Shown here: positions 46,983-54,898 of the stretch, piece after piece | Layout of the letters: each line of letters opens with the position of its first letter | Position numbering within the stretch: position 1 is the first letter of the stretch | Origin: Rhodobacter viridis | GTDB taxonomy: Bacteria > Pseudomonadota > Alphaproteobacteria > Rhodobacterales > Rhodobacteraceae | DNA length: 64,000 nucleotides | Assembly (NCBI RefSeq): GCF_003217355.1 | Contig: NZ_QJTK01000002.1 | Location: 124,001-188,000 of the forward strand | Reading direction: 5' to 3' | Notes under the pieces: generated by a model | What the model was told of the DNA's origin: nothing | The model's database searches: none | The model's input: the letters and a program-made list of their open reading frames with translations, nothing else | Translations under genes and position numbers: made by a program

Positions 46983-48014
46983 TTACGGCTTGCGGATCGT
47001 GTCGCCGAACTGGATCACCGGTTGCAGTTCGACCACCTCGCCCGCGGCCGAGGTCTTGCCCGATTGCGCCGCGACGATTTCGGCCGCCTTGCGCCCGATC
47101 TCGCGCCGACAGGCATCCATCGTCGCCAGCCGCCGCGGCAGACCGTCGAGCAGCTCGACGCCGTTGAACCCGGCCAGACCCAGCTGACCCGGCACGTCGA
47201 GACCCTTTTCAAGGCAGTAGAGCAGACCACCCGCGCCGATCATGTCGTTCGAGTAATACAGGAAATCGATGTCCGGGCTGCGCGCCAGCATCGCCTCGGT
47301 CATTTCGCGCCCCTTCAGAAGCGCCGAGCCGCCGGAGTAGAATTCGGTATCGCGCAGCGCGATGCCGGCCTGCGACAGACCTTCCGAAAACCCTTCGAGC
47401 CGTTTGCGGGCACGATGATCCTCGGGCATCTTCGTGCCGAGGAAGCCGATCTTGCGATAGCCCGCAGCCACGATCGCCTGCGCCATCTGCAGCCCGGCGC
47501 GGCGGTGCGAGATGCCCACGACCGAATCGACCCCCTCGCCATCGACATCCATGATCTCGACCACCGGCACGCCGGCATTGTCGAGCATCGCCCGCGCCGT
47601 CGCCGTATGTTCCAGCCCCGCGATGATTACCCCCGACGGCCGCCACGAGAGCATCTCGTAAAGGACGGTCTCTTCCTTCTCGGGCGAGTAGTCGGTGACC
47701 CCCACGACAGGCTGCAGCCCGGTATCCTCGAGCTCGGTCGAAATCCCGGACAGAACCTCCGGGAAAACGAGGTTCGAGAGCGACGGGATGATCACCCCCA
47801 CCAGGTTGACCCGCTGCGAGGCCAGCGCGCCCGCGATCTTGTTGGGCACATAGCCGAGCGTCCGCGCCGCCTCGAGCACCTTTTCGCGTGTCGCTTCCGA
47901 CACATCGCCCCGGTTGCGCAGCACGCGGCTGACCGTCATTTCAGAGACCCCCGATGCCTCGGAGACGTCGCGCAGGGTCAGGGGACGGCGGGTGTCATTG
48001 GGCGAACGGGCCAA
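46983..48014 (-). CDS. LacI/GntR-type transcriptional regulator
   Basis: The 343-residue repressor has a helix-turn-helix (LTLRDVSEASGVSEMTVSRVLR) and hinge (YVPNKIAGALASQRVNLVGV), then a periplasmic-binding-like sensor domain. The sequence is closest to gluconate repressors (GntR of the LacI family) as far as I recognise. The start codon is TTG with AAAGGA seven bases upstream; no ATG fits. No sugar-catabolism gene adjoins it. Two palindromes upstream (48035 and 48090) are candidate operators, so it is probably autoregulated. Confidence 0.88.
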   Translation of the reverse strand: MARSPNDTRRPLTLRDVSEASGVSEMTVSRVLRNRGDVSEATREKVLEAARTLGYVPNKIAGALASQRVNLVGVIIPSLSNLVFPEVLSGISTELEDTGLQPVVGVTDYSPEKEETVLYEMLSWRPSGVIIAGLEHTATARAMLDNAGVPVVEIMDVDGEGVDSVVGISHRRAGLQMAQAIVAAGYRKIGFLGTKMPEDHRARKRLEGFSEGLSQAGIALRDTEFYSGGSALLKGREMTEAMLARSPDIDFLYYSNDMIGAGGLLYCLEKGLDVPGQLGLAGFNGVELLDGLPRRLATMDACRREIGRKAAEIVAAQSGKTSAAGEVVELQPVIQFGDTIRKP

Positions 48015-48034
48015 GGCGGGTCCTTTCCATGGGA

Positions 48035-48051
48035 ACGCTATCAGATAGCGT
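48035..48051. promoter_or_regulatory. Palindromic candidate operator 1 of the LacI-type regulator
   Basis: ACGCTATC A GATAGCGT is a perfect 17-base palindrome 21 bases upstream of the TTG start. Its position in the 5' untranslated region suits autorepression. Confidence 0.55.
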
Positions 48052-48089
48052 CAAACATTTCGCTTGTGCAAGTCGAAGCGCATCCGTAT

Positions 48090-48101
48090 GTTATCGCTAA
48101 C
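48090..48101. promoter_or_regulatory. LacI-family-like operator 2
   Basis: GTTATCGCTAAC is palindromic except at one pair, with the central CG that is typical of LacI-family operators (TTAnCGnTAA). It lies about 76 bases upstream of the regulator start, where a promoter would be. Confidence 0.5.
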
Positions 48102-48182
48102 GGTGCAATCGGCTGCAAATCCGGGCGCATTCGTTCAAACCTCGGCAGCGGCGATCCTTCCTCAGCCGCCGGGGAAGTGAAG

Positions 48183-48211
48183 GGGGGAGCGGTGGGCCAA
48201 TACGCTCCCCC
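48183..48211. repeat. Strong hairpin upstream of tRNA-Arg
   Basis: GGGGGAGCG and CGCTCCCCC form a nine-base-pair stem with an 11-base loop, followed by TTT on the plus strand. No plus-strand gene ends here, so its role as a terminator is unclear. It separates the LacI-type regulator's upstream region from tRNA-Arg. Confidence 0.5.
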
Positions 48212-48268
48212 TTTCCCATTGCGCAAGGTGGCTTGCGTTTTCGCGCCGATGCCCGCAAAAAGCCGGTA

Positions 48269-48346
48269 CGACCCCGTGGCTCAACTGGATAGAGCAGCCC
48301 CCTCCTAAGGGGCAGGTTGGTGGTTCGAATCCACTCGGGGTCGCCA
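48269..48346 (+). tRNA. tRNA-Arg (anticodon CCT)
   Basis: The acceptor stem GACCCCG pairs with CGGGGTC, followed by G and CCA. The anticodon stem GCCCC/GGGGC encloses CTCCTAA, giving anticodon CCT. The D loop (AACTGGATAGAGC) and T loop (TTCGAAT) are standard. The region downstream is AT-rich with a small orphan ORF, a common situation at tRNA integration targets. Confidence 0.96.
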
Positions 48347-48493
48347 ATTTTCCGATTTTGTCAGTCCCACCATGTCTTTTCCGGAAGTCACAGCATCCGC
48401 TTTCCTGCGACGGCGACAACTCCTCTCAGGGCTGGCCAATGCTCTGTTATATATAATAAATATCAGGCCAATCCGGCAGGGCTTTCCCGCTTC

Positions 48494-48802
48494 TCAGGTT
48501 TTGCGCCGAAACACCCTTTCCGCCTCTTCGCGCAGATAGATCGGGCCAAAAGTCTGACCGAACGGAGCAAAGGGGCGCACGGCTGCCTTGTCGAGAGGTG
48601 CGAGAACCGTGTTGCGATGCAGCTCCAGATTTTCGGAAAGCGTCGACAGAGTCGCGAAGCGTTGATGGAACGCCTCTCGATCCGCCTCGTCCATGTAGAG
48701 GCGCGTCGCGCCGTTCTTCGAATGCCGCATCGTCTTTGACGGAGAATGACCGGCGGCCAAGAACGCCAGAAACCCGATCCACCAGATGCCGGGACTGAAC
48801 AC
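48494..48802 (-). CDS. Short orphan ORF next to tRNA-Arg, possibly a gene remnant
   Basis: The 102-residue frame has a hydrophobic start (MFSPGIWWIGFLAFLAAG) and a soluble rest ending FAPFGQTFGPIYLREEAERVF. The part from MRHSKNGATRLYMDEADREAF onward looks like the C-terminal end of a larger DNA-binding or recombinase-associated protein, but I cannot name the family. No good ribosome site was seen. It lies between tRNA-Arg and tonB in a 490-base stretch with an AT-rich tract (around 48451-48470), so it may be a fragment left by an integrated element. Confidence 0.35.
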   Translation of the reverse strand: MFSPGIWWIGFLAFLAAGHSPSKTMRHSKNGATRLYMDEADREAFHQRFATLSTLSENLELHRNTVLAPLDKAAVRPFAPFGQTFGPIYLREEAERVFRRKT

Positions 48803-48838
48803 CTAAGAACAGATTTACTTGCCCGGGCCGAGGCCGGA

Positions 48839-49642
48839 TCAGCGGCTGAACTTGACGGCGACGGAAAAGGCGTAGCTCGGTTTCGTCAATTCGGTGGGCG
48901 CGGCGGGGAATTTCCCCGCTTTTTGCACTGCTGCCAAGGCCGCCGCATCCAGCGCCGCATTGCCCGAGGAGCGGTTGACCGAGGCCGATTGCAGCGTGCC
49001 ATCCCGCGCGATGCTGAGCGCCAGCCCGACCCCCCCCGACGCCCGACCCGCCGCGGACGGATAGCTTTTGCGCCGCTCGATCCGGGTGCGGATCGTCGCC
49101 CCCCATTTCAAAAGCTGGCTTTTCACCGCGCCCGCCGAGACCGTCGCTTGGGCATCCTGCCCGCCGGTGCCCGCCTGCACGGCGCCACCCGATCCCGCCG
49201 CACGCGAAGCCGCCCGGCTGTCGCTTTGATGCCTGGCGGGCTTCGCCTGTTTCGGCTTTTCTGCCTTTTCGCGCGGCACAGGCTTTGGTTTCGGCGGCGC
49301 GGGTTTCGGCTTTTCGAGTGTCACCTTCGGCGGCGCGGGCGGCAAAAGCACCGGATCGGGCAACTTCACCTGCGGCACCTCGATCAGCGGGGCGGTCAGC
49401 GGCAAAGCCATCTCGGGCGCAGGCAGCCGGATCGCGGGGGCGAGATCGAAAAAGGCCGCGGCGATCGCCTCGATGCTGTCGAGGTCTTCTCCGCCCGCGC
49501 CTGCGGCGACAAGGGCCGAGGGCGCCGCCTCGGTCTGCGAGAGCACCGTGACCGCGACCGCATGCACGGCGACCGAGACGGCAAGCCCCAGCAACAATGC
49601 CCGGCCGGGGCCTTCGGGGCGCTCGGACAGGGCAAGGCTCAC
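48839..49642 (-). CDS. tonB: TonB energy transducer
   Basis: TonB transmits proton-motive force to outer-membrane receptors for iron, cobalamin and glycans. The 267-residue protein has an N-terminal anchor (ALLLGLAVSVAVHAVAVTVL), a Pro/Lys-rich periplasmic spacer (residues about 95-140) and the C-terminal domain with YPSAAGRASGGVGLALSIARDG, in which the YP motif contacts the receptor's TonB box. It starts with GTG overlapping the exbD stop (GTGA). Confidence 0.95.
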   Translation of the reverse strand: MSLALSERPEGPGRALLLGLAVSVAVHAVAVTVLSQTEAAPSALVAAGAGGEDLDSIEAIAAAFFDLAPAIRLPAPEMALPLTAPLIEVPQVKLPDPVLLPPAPPKVTLEKPKPAPPKPKPVPREKAEKPKQAKPARHQSDSRAASRAAGSGGAVQAGTGGQDAQATVSAGAVKSQLLKWGATIRTRIERRKSYPSAAGRASGGVGLALSIARDGTLQSASVNRSSGNAALDAAALAAVQKAGKFPAAPTELTKPSYAFSVAVKFSR

Positions 49643-50058
49643 GGCTTTTCCTCCTCCAGACCGACAAGGCCGATCTTCAGATATCCGCCCGCGCGGAGCT
49701 GATTGAGCAGAGCCATCATCTCGCCATAGGGCACGGATTTGTCAGCCGAGACAAAGATCCGCGTGTCGAGTTTGCCGCCCGTGACCGAAGCCAGCCGCGC
49801 GGGCAGATCGGTTTGCGTGACCGGTTCGCGGCCCAAAATCAGGCCCTTGTCCGGGGTCAGGCTCAGCACCACTGGCTCGGCCGGGCGCGGCTGCGACGTG
49901 CCGCTGGCGACCGGCAGATCAAGCGGCACGTCGACGGTCGAAAGCGGCGCCGCCACCATGAAGATGATCAGCAGCACCAGCATCACGTCGATGAAGGGGG
50001 TGATGTTGATCGCCGCGTCGGGCGCGAGGTCGTCGCTGTCGGACAGCCGGACCGCCAT
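49639..50058 (-). CDS. exbD: Biopolymer transport protein ExbD
   Basis: ExbD is the proton-channel subunit that works with ExbB and TonB. The 139-residue protein has the usual layout: short cytoplasmic N-terminus, one helix carrying the essential Asp (ITPFIDVMLVLLIIFMV), and a periplasmic domain (LDTRIFVSADKSVPYGEMM). Its start overlaps the exbB stop by one base. Confidence 0.96.
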   Translation of the reverse strand: MAVRLSDSDDLAPDAAINITPFIDVMLVLLIIFMVAAPLSTVDVPLDLPVASGTSQPRPAEPVVLSLTPDKGLILGREPVTQTDLPARLASVTGGKLDTRIFVSADKSVPYGEMMALLNQLRAGGYLKIGLVGLEEEKP

Positions 50059-50843
50059 TATTCCGCCACCAGATGCAGGGCCGTGACGGTGGGCGCAAGC
50101 CGCGCCCGGTCAAGGTCGCGCGACAGCGTGCGCTCGACCAATGCCGCCGCATCGGCAAGGCAGGCGCGATAGCCGCCGACGGCCCGGGTCAGGTGATTGT
50201 AAAGCAGCACCGCGGGAATGGCGGCGACAAGGCCAAGCGCGGTGGCCATCAGCGCCTCGGCGATGCCGGGGGCGACAACGGCAAGGCTGGAAGACCCGCT
50301 TTCGGCGATGCCGACAAAGGCGTTCATGATCCCCCAGACGGTGCCGAAGAGGCCCACGAAAGGCGCGGTCGAGCCGATCGAACCGACGGCCGTCACCCCC
50401 GATTGCAGCGCCCGGGCCGCCCCGGCCTCGATCCGGGAAAGCTCGTTCGCCACGCGTTCCTTGACGCCTGCCGCGGGCAGCCCCTCCGAGGCGCGGATCT
50501 CGGCCAGGGCCGCCGCCTGCATCCGGGCCAGCATTCCCTTGGACAGGGCGGCGCCCAGACTGCCGCGCGCGGCCAGCGCTCGGTAGTCGCGACCAAGGCG
50601 GCGCTGCGCCAGCGTCAGTTGCACCAGCTTGCTCCCCCAGATCGCCCAAGCCAGCACCGAGGCCGCAAGCAGCCCCAGCATCACCGCCTGCACCAGCCCA
50701 TCGGCATGGGCGAACATGGCAAGCGGGGTCAGCGCCTCGGAACTGGCCGCCGCGCGCAGGGGCTCGGCCAAGCCGGACAGGCCGAGATGGTCGAGCAGCA
50801 AGATCAGCGCGTCATCGGCGGGCACGGGGGTGACGGGGGGCAT
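50058..50843 (-). CDS. exbB: Biopolymer transport protein ExbB
   Basis: ExbB is the pentameric membrane scaffold of the Ton motor. The 261-residue protein has three helices: one near residues 45-70, and the pair containing GSIGSTAPFVGLFGTVWGIMNAF and IAEALMATALGLVAAIPAVLLYN, which are the family signatures. exbB-exbD-tonB form one minus-strand operon. Confidence 0.96.
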   Translation of the reverse strand: MPPVTPVPADDALILLLDHLGLSGLAEPLRAAASSEALTPLAMFAHADGLVQAVMLGLLAASVLAWAIWGSKLVQLTLAQRRLGRDYRALAARGSLGAALSKGMLARMQAAALAEIRASEGLPAAGVKERVANELSRIEAGAARALQSGVTAVGSIGSTAPFVGLFGTVWGIMNAFVGIAESGSSSLAVVAPGIAEALMATALGLVAAIPAVLLYNHLTRAVGGYRACLADAAALVERTLSRDLDRARLAPTVTALHLVAE

Positions 50844-50906
50844 GGCGGACCTCGATCGCGGAAGGGGAAGGCGGGCCTCAACCCCGAGTGTTTATGTCGG
50901 ATATCC

Positions 50907-50916
50907 CTACATGTAG
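50907..50916. promoter_or_regulatory. Palindrome upstream of exbB
   Basis: CTACATGTAG is a perfect ten-base palindrome in an AT-rich 110-base gap upstream of exbB, next to TTTATGTCGGATATCC. Ton systems are usually iron-regulated, so this is a candidate site for an iron regulator or promoter element. No known consensus was matched with confidence. Confidence 0.3.
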
Positions 50917-50953
50917 CTTAGTGTTTTTGTCAATTTAATCTCGCGACGAAAGA

Positions 50954-53158
50954 TCACCTCTCGGTCAGCGGATCGAAGCGCAGAAGCCTCAGCGCATTGG
51001 CGGTGACGAGGACGGTGGCGCCGGTGTCGGCGAGGACCGCGAGCCAGAGCCCGGTCAGCCCGAGAACCGAGGTGACAAGGAAGACCCCCTTCAGCCCGAG
51101 TGCGATCGCCACATTCTGCCGGATGTTGCGCATCGTCTGCCGCGAGAGCCGGATCAGCGCGGGCACATCGGTCAGACGATCGTGCAGCAGAACTGCATCG
51201 GCGGTTTCGATCGCCACATCGGTTCCCGCGCCGATGGCGACGCCGACATCCGCCGCCCCCAGCGCAGGCGCATCGTTGATGCCGTCGCCCACCATCATCA
51301 CCCCGCCCTTGGCGCCAAGATTGCGGATGCGGGCCAGCTTGTCCTCGGGCAGCAGCCCGGCCTCCACCGCAAGGCCCAGCGGCCCGGCCACCGCCTGCGC
51401 CGGAGCCAGCGCGTCACCCGTCAGCATCAGGTTGCCAAGACCAAGCCGGTCAAGCTCTGCCAGCGCCGTTTTCGCCTCCGGGCGCGGCGTGTCAGAGAGC
51501 GCGATGAGGCCCAGCGGCTGACCATCACGGGTCAGTTCGACCACCGTCTTGCCCGTCGCCTGCAAGGCGGCCACGGTGGCGCTTGCGCCTGTCGGTGCCG
51601 CGAGGCGTAGCACGGCCCCGTCCTGCATCGCCTCGGCGCCGATCCCGGGAATGACGCGGGCCGCGGTGACGGCGGCGGGGGCAATCCCCCTGCCCTTCGC
51701 CTCGCTCAGAATGGCGCGGGCGAGCGGGTGCGAGGATCCCGCCTCGACCCCGGCGGCAAGCTGCAGAAGAACGGTCGCCTCGATGCCCTCGGCGGGCAGC
51801 AGGTCGGTCACGGCGGGACGGCCCAGCGTGACAGTGCCGGTCTTGTCGAAAGCGATCATGCGCAGCCCTGCCATCGCCTCGATCACCGCGCCGCCCTTGA
51901 TCAGAAGGCCGCGCCGCGCCCCCGAGGACAGCGAAGCCGCCATCGCCGCGGGCACGGAAATCACCAGCGCGCAGGGGCAGCCGATCAGCAGCAGCGCAAG
52001 CGCGCGATAGGTCCAGTCGGCCCAGGACCCGCCCGAAAGCAGCGGCGGCAGCACCGCGACCAGCGCCGCAAGGCCGACGATCAGCGGCATATACCAGCGG
52101 CTGAAACGCTCGATGAAGCGCTCGACCGGGGCGCGGGCGGCTTCGGCCTCGGCCACCATCCGGGCGATCCGGGCCAGCGTGCTGTCGGCGGCGGAATGGG
52201 TCACGCGCAGGGTGAGCAGCGCCTCGGCATTGATCGCCCCGGCGGGCACCTTCGCCCCCGGCCCGCGCGTCACCGGCAGGCTTTCCCCGGTCACCGCGCT
52301 TTCATCAAGGCGCGATACCCCATCGACGATCTCGGCATCGACAGCCAGCCGGTCGCCCGGCCGCAGCCGGATGATCTGCCCCGGCCGCAGGCTGGAGGCC
52401 GCGACCTCATGCGTATGGCCGCCATGATCCAGCAGGGCCGTCGCGGGCATCTGCCGGGTCAGGGCGCGGATGCCGTCGCGGGCGCGGTTGGCGGCGACGC
52501 CTTCCAGCACCTCGCCGACGGCAAACAGAAAGACCACCATCGCCGCTTCGGCCGCGGCGCCGATCACCAGCGCCCCGACGGCCGCGACGGTCATCAGCAT
52601 CTCGATGGTGAAGGGCTGACCACTGCGCAACAGCGCACAGGCCTTGCGGGCGATCGGGATCAGCCCGACCAGACAGGCCAGCGAAAAGGCCGGACGTTCA
52701 AGACCCGGCAGCAGGGTCGACACGGCCCAGCCGAGCGCAAGCGCCGCGCCGGAGGCGAGCACCAGTCGCCCCTTCGGCAGCTGATACCAGCGCGGCGTTG
52801 CGGTCGGTTCGACGGCGGTTTCCTGCAGTTCAGCTTCGGGCTCCGAGGTCGCGGCCCCACCGCAGCCGCAACTGCCGCAACCACAGCTCGACTCGCCCGG
52901 CATCACGAAACGCGGCGGCGCCTTTTTCGCCGTGCGACTGATGGTGAAGCCAAGGCGCCTGACCGCCTGCTCGATGTCCGCGGCACCGGCGCCCTCGGGG
53001 CTGAGCCGCGCCGTGAGCCGTTCCGAGATCAGCGCGATCTCCACCGCCTCGACGCCCGGCAGGCGTTCCACCGCCGTGCGGACCTTGCCCGCGCAGGCGG
53101 CACAATCCATGCCGCCGACCTGCCACTCGACCGATTCGCTCCGGGAATGCGCTGTCAT
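50954..53158 (-). CDS. zntA: P1B-type Zn/Cd/Pb-exporting ATPase
   Basis: The 734-residue pump exports divalent soft metals. It has an N-terminal HMA domain with GMDCAAC (16-22), a cysteine-rich link CGCGSCGCGG (92-101), the E1-E2 domain, the CPC motif in GCPCALVIS, the phosphorylation site DKTGTVT, HP in SSHPLARA, and GDGINDAPALG. It ends with the Asp-containing LADTGATVLVTANALRLLRF, as in ZntA. The ATG at 53158 has GAGGGTGAG directly upstream, and 53179 is less likely. A MerR regulator is divergent. Confidence 0.94.
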   Translation of the reverse strand: MTAHSRSESVEWQVGGMDCAACAGKVRTAVERLPGVEAVEIALISERLTARLSPEGAGAADIEQAVRRLGFTISRTAKKAPPRFVMPGESSCGCGSCGCGGAATSEPEAELQETAVEPTATPRWYQLPKGRLVLASGAALALGWAVSTLLPGLERPAFSLACLVGLIPIARKACALLRSGQPFTIEMLMTVAAVGALVIGAAAEAAMVVFLFAVGEVLEGVAANRARDGIRALTRQMPATALLDHGGHTHEVAASSLRPGQIIRLRPGDRLAVDAEIVDGVSRLDESAVTGESLPVTRGPGAKVPAGAINAEALLTLRVTHSAADSTLARIARMVAEAEAARAPVERFIERFSRWYMPLIVGLAALVAVLPPLLSGGSWADWTYRALALLLIGCPCALVISVPAAMAASLSSGARRGLLIKGGAVIEAMAGLRMIAFDKTGTVTLGRPAVTDLLPAEGIEATVLLQLAAGVEAGSSHPLARAILSEAKGRGIAPAAVTAARVIPGIGAEAMQDGAVLRLAAPTGASATVAALQATGKTVVELTRDGQPLGLIALSDTPRPEAKTALAELDRLGLGNLMLTGDALAPAQAVAGPLGLAVEAGLLPEDKLARIRNLGAKGGVMMVGDGINDAPALGAADVGVAIGAGTDVAIETADAVLLHDRLTDVPALIRLSRQTMRNIRQNVAIALGLKGVFLVTSVLGLTGLWLAVLADTGATVLVTANALRLLRFDPLTER

Positions 53159-53209
53159 CTCACCCTCTTGCCGCTTCATCGCCCGGTCACTTGCCGGGGC
53201 CCAGCTTCC

Positions 53210-53240
53210 TGCCTAATCTCTCCAGTCACTAGAGGGGCAA
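53210..53240 (-). promoter_or_regulatory. MerR-type promoter of the metal ATPase with 19-base spacer
   Basis: On the minus strand TTGCCC (53240-53235) and TAGGCA (53215-53210) are 19 bases apart, longer than normal. The spacer carries the near-palindrome CCTCTAGTGACTGGAGAG. This is the hallmark of MerR-family metal-responsive promoters of the ZntR/CadR/PbrR type. It lies between the pump and the regulator gene. Confidence 0.8.
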
Positions 53241-53250
53241 GGGGGTTTTC

Positions 53251-53691
53251 ATGCTGACGATCGGAAAGCTGTCCGAGGCGACCGGGGTCAAGGTGCCAAC
53301 GATCCGGTATTACGAAGAGATCGGCCTGATGCCCGAGCCTGAGCGCAGCGCCGCCAATCAACGGCTTTACGGCGCGGCGGCCAAGCGGCGGCTGGCCTTC
53401 ATCCGCCATGCCCGCGACCTTGGCTTTCCGCTTGAGGCGATCCGCGATCTGCTGTCGCTGTCGGATCATCCCGAGCAGTCCTGCGCCGGGGTGGATGCGC
53501 TGGCGCGGGCGCAGCTGACCGCCGTGCAGTCGCGAATCGCGCGGCTGCGGGCGCTCGAGGACGAGTTGACGCGGATGATCGGCGCCTGCGCGCAGGGTAC
53601 GGTCTCCACCTGTCGGGTGATCGAGGTGCTGGGCGATCACGGTCTATGCGCGCATGATCATCACGGCGGTTCGCTGACCGAAGCCGGGTGA
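53251..53691 (+). CDS. MerR-family Cd/Pb/Zn-responsive regulator
   Basis: The 146-residue activator has the winged helix (MLTIGKLSEATGVKVPTIRYYEEIGL), a dimerisation helix and metal-site cysteines C78 (EQSCAG), C113 (GACAQG) and C121 (STCRV). This spacing is close to the Cys77/112/119 of CadR and PbrR as I recall them. The tail CAHDHHGG adds a His-rich metal site like that of some CadR proteins. It is divergent from the pump across the 19-base-spacer promoter and probably controls it. Cadmium or lead is more likely than zinc. Confidence 0.93.
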   Translation: MLTIGKLSEATGVKVPTIRYYEEIGLMPEPERSAANQRLYGAAAKRRLAFIRHARDLGFPLEAIRDLLSLSDHPEQSCAGVDALARAQLTAVQSRIARLRALEDELTRMIGACAQGTVSTCRVIEVLGDHGLCAHDHHGGSLTEAG

Positions 53692-53699
53692 CCCCGGCC

Positions 53700-54047
53700 T
53701 CACTGCACCACCACCGCGCCGGTCATGATCTCGGCCGCGGCGATGACGCAATCGCCTTCGCCCGTGTCCAGCAACGCGGCGATCGGTACATCGGGGGCGA
53801 CATCGCCCCAAAGCCATGTCGCATCGGCGGTGGCCCGCCAGACCGCCGGGCAGACCTGCCCGTTGCAGATCAGGCTGGCCGAGCCGACGAGTTCGAACTC
53901 TGCGCCGACCGGCGCAAGCGCGATGGCGGCGCCGAGACGGGCAAGGAAATCGATGCCGGGGGAGCAGGCCGCGCTGCCATGGTGGCAGGCGGTGCAGCGC
54001 AGGATTCGCTGCGGGCGCATTCGGGACGGAGAGCCGCCGTCAGCCAT
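53700..54047 (-). CDS. DUF1636 predicted metal-binding protein
   Basis: The 115-residue protein has RCTACHHGSAAC near residue 18, then FELVGSASLICNGQVCPAVW and WLWGDVAPDV, the layout of DUF1636. That family is small, thioredoxin-like-ferredoxin-related, and often found by cobalamin genes. The start overlaps the upstream cysteine-rich gene by eight bases. It belongs to the transcript led by the cobalamin riboswitch at 54490. Its biochemical role is not established. Confidence 0.8.
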   Translation of the reverse strand: MADGGSPSRMRPQRILRCTACHHGSAACSPGIDFLARLGAAIALAPVGAEFELVGSASLICNGQVCPAVWRATADATWLWGDVAPDVPIAALLDTGEGDCVIAAAEIMTGAVVVQ

Positions 54048-54393
54048 GATGACCCTGCCCCTCTGCCTGACCGGGTTTCGGGCGCGGTGTTGGTGGGTCG
54101 GTCTGCGGCTTGCCCGACCAGGGCTGCGGATATTCGAGCCATTTCTGGATGAAGTTCCACGACGGCTCGTAGCCGTCATGCGGCAGGGTGCAGGCGGAAC
54201 AATCCTTGCGCGTCAGCCCGTTGCGGTCGGTGTAGGTCTGATAGGGACCGGGACATTCGTAGCCGATCAGCGGGCAATAGCAAAACAGGCAGTTGAAGGC
54301 CCGCTTCACCCCCGGATGGCAGGGCAGAAACGGGCAATTCGCATTGGTGAAACCCTTGAAGGCCTCGTTGGTGGTCGTGTCTTTCGGCTCCAT
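54040..54393 (-). CDS. Small cysteine-rich metal-binding protein (cobalamin-associated)
   Basis: The 117-residue protein starts MEPKDTTTNEAFKGF after AAGGACAGGG. Eight cysteines are in order: NANCPFLPCHPG, NCLFCYCPL, YECPGP and CSACTLPHDGYEPS. This is the cysteine-rich small domain (recalled as Pfam zf-like PF04071) seen near cobalamin genes, and it probably binds Zn or Fe-S. The tail is Pro/Gln-rich. It is the first gene after the cobalamin riboswitch. Confidence 0.8.
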   Translation of the reverse strand: MEPKDTTTNEAFKGFTNANCPFLPCHPGVKRAFNCLFCYCPLIGYECPGPYQTYTDRNGLTRKDCSACTLPHDGYEPSWNFIQKWLEYPQPWSGKPQTDPPTPRPKPGQAEGQGHHG

Positions 54394-54489
54394 ACCCTGT
54401 CCTTGGCAGTGGGCCGGAAAGCGGTAAGGGGACAGGCCCCGGACAAGCCGAAGCACCCTGCCTCCGGGCCCGCCGCCCGGGATGGTCGA

Positions 54490-54668
54490 TGGCCTGGCAG
54501 GTCTCCTGGCTTGCGGCTCGAACGCCCGCAGCGCCTTCCCGATGCCCGGATCACCGGGCCGTCAGTGGCAGTGCTTTGGGCTCGCCGCTTACAGTTGCGG
54601 GGGCAGCGCCGGACTTGCACCGGCTTCCCTCTTCGTCCGCGGGATCAGCCGCGGAACCAAGGCAGCGC
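54490..54668 (-). promoter_or_regulatory. Cobalamin (B12) riboswitch
   Basis: Read on the minus strand the conserved blocks come in the correct order. First is AGGGAAGCCGGTGCAAGTCC with GCGCTGCCCCCGCAACTGT and TAAGCGG, then GCCACTG (54569-54563), GGGAAGG (54540-54534) and GCCAGGAGACCTGCC (54510-54496). These are the adenosylcobalamin-box elements. A strong GC hairpin (about 54464-54481) lies between it and the ATG at 54393 and could be the expression platform. Cobalamin should repress the two cysteine-rich genes downstream. Confidence 0.95.
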
Positions 54669-54763
54669 GAAGATGCGCGCTTGGCCGGCGGGTGTCAATT
54701 CCCAACGAATGCCGCAAAGGCGCCCCGAGGGGCAATTCATTTTGATTTTCAGGGGGTTCTACA

Positions 54764-54840
54764 TGGTCGGAGCGAGAGGATTCGAACCTCCGACCCCCTG
54801 CTCCCGAAGCAGGTGCGCTACCAGGCTGCGCTACGCTCCG
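54764..54840 (-). tRNA. tRNA-Pro (anticodon CGG)
   Basis: On the minus strand the acceptor stem CGGAGCG pairs with CGCTCCG, followed by A and CCA. The anticodon stem CCTGC/GCAGG encloses TTCGGGA, giving CGG. The T loop is TTCGAAT. Length is 77 bases with encoded CCA. Confidence 0.97.
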
Positions 54841-54854
54841 ACCGTGTGGGGCGG

Positions 54855-54883
54855 GAGTTACCGAACCCCGAAGGTATTTGCAA
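54855..54883 (-). promoter_or_regulatory. Sigma-70 promoter of tRNA-Pro
   Basis: On the minus strand TTGCAA (54883-54878) and TAACTC (54860-54855) are separated by 17 bases, and the tRNA begins 15 bases downstream. The arrangement mirrors that of tRNA-Leu at 29181. Confidence 0.65.
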
Positions 54884-54898
54884 GGGGGATTCGTGCGG

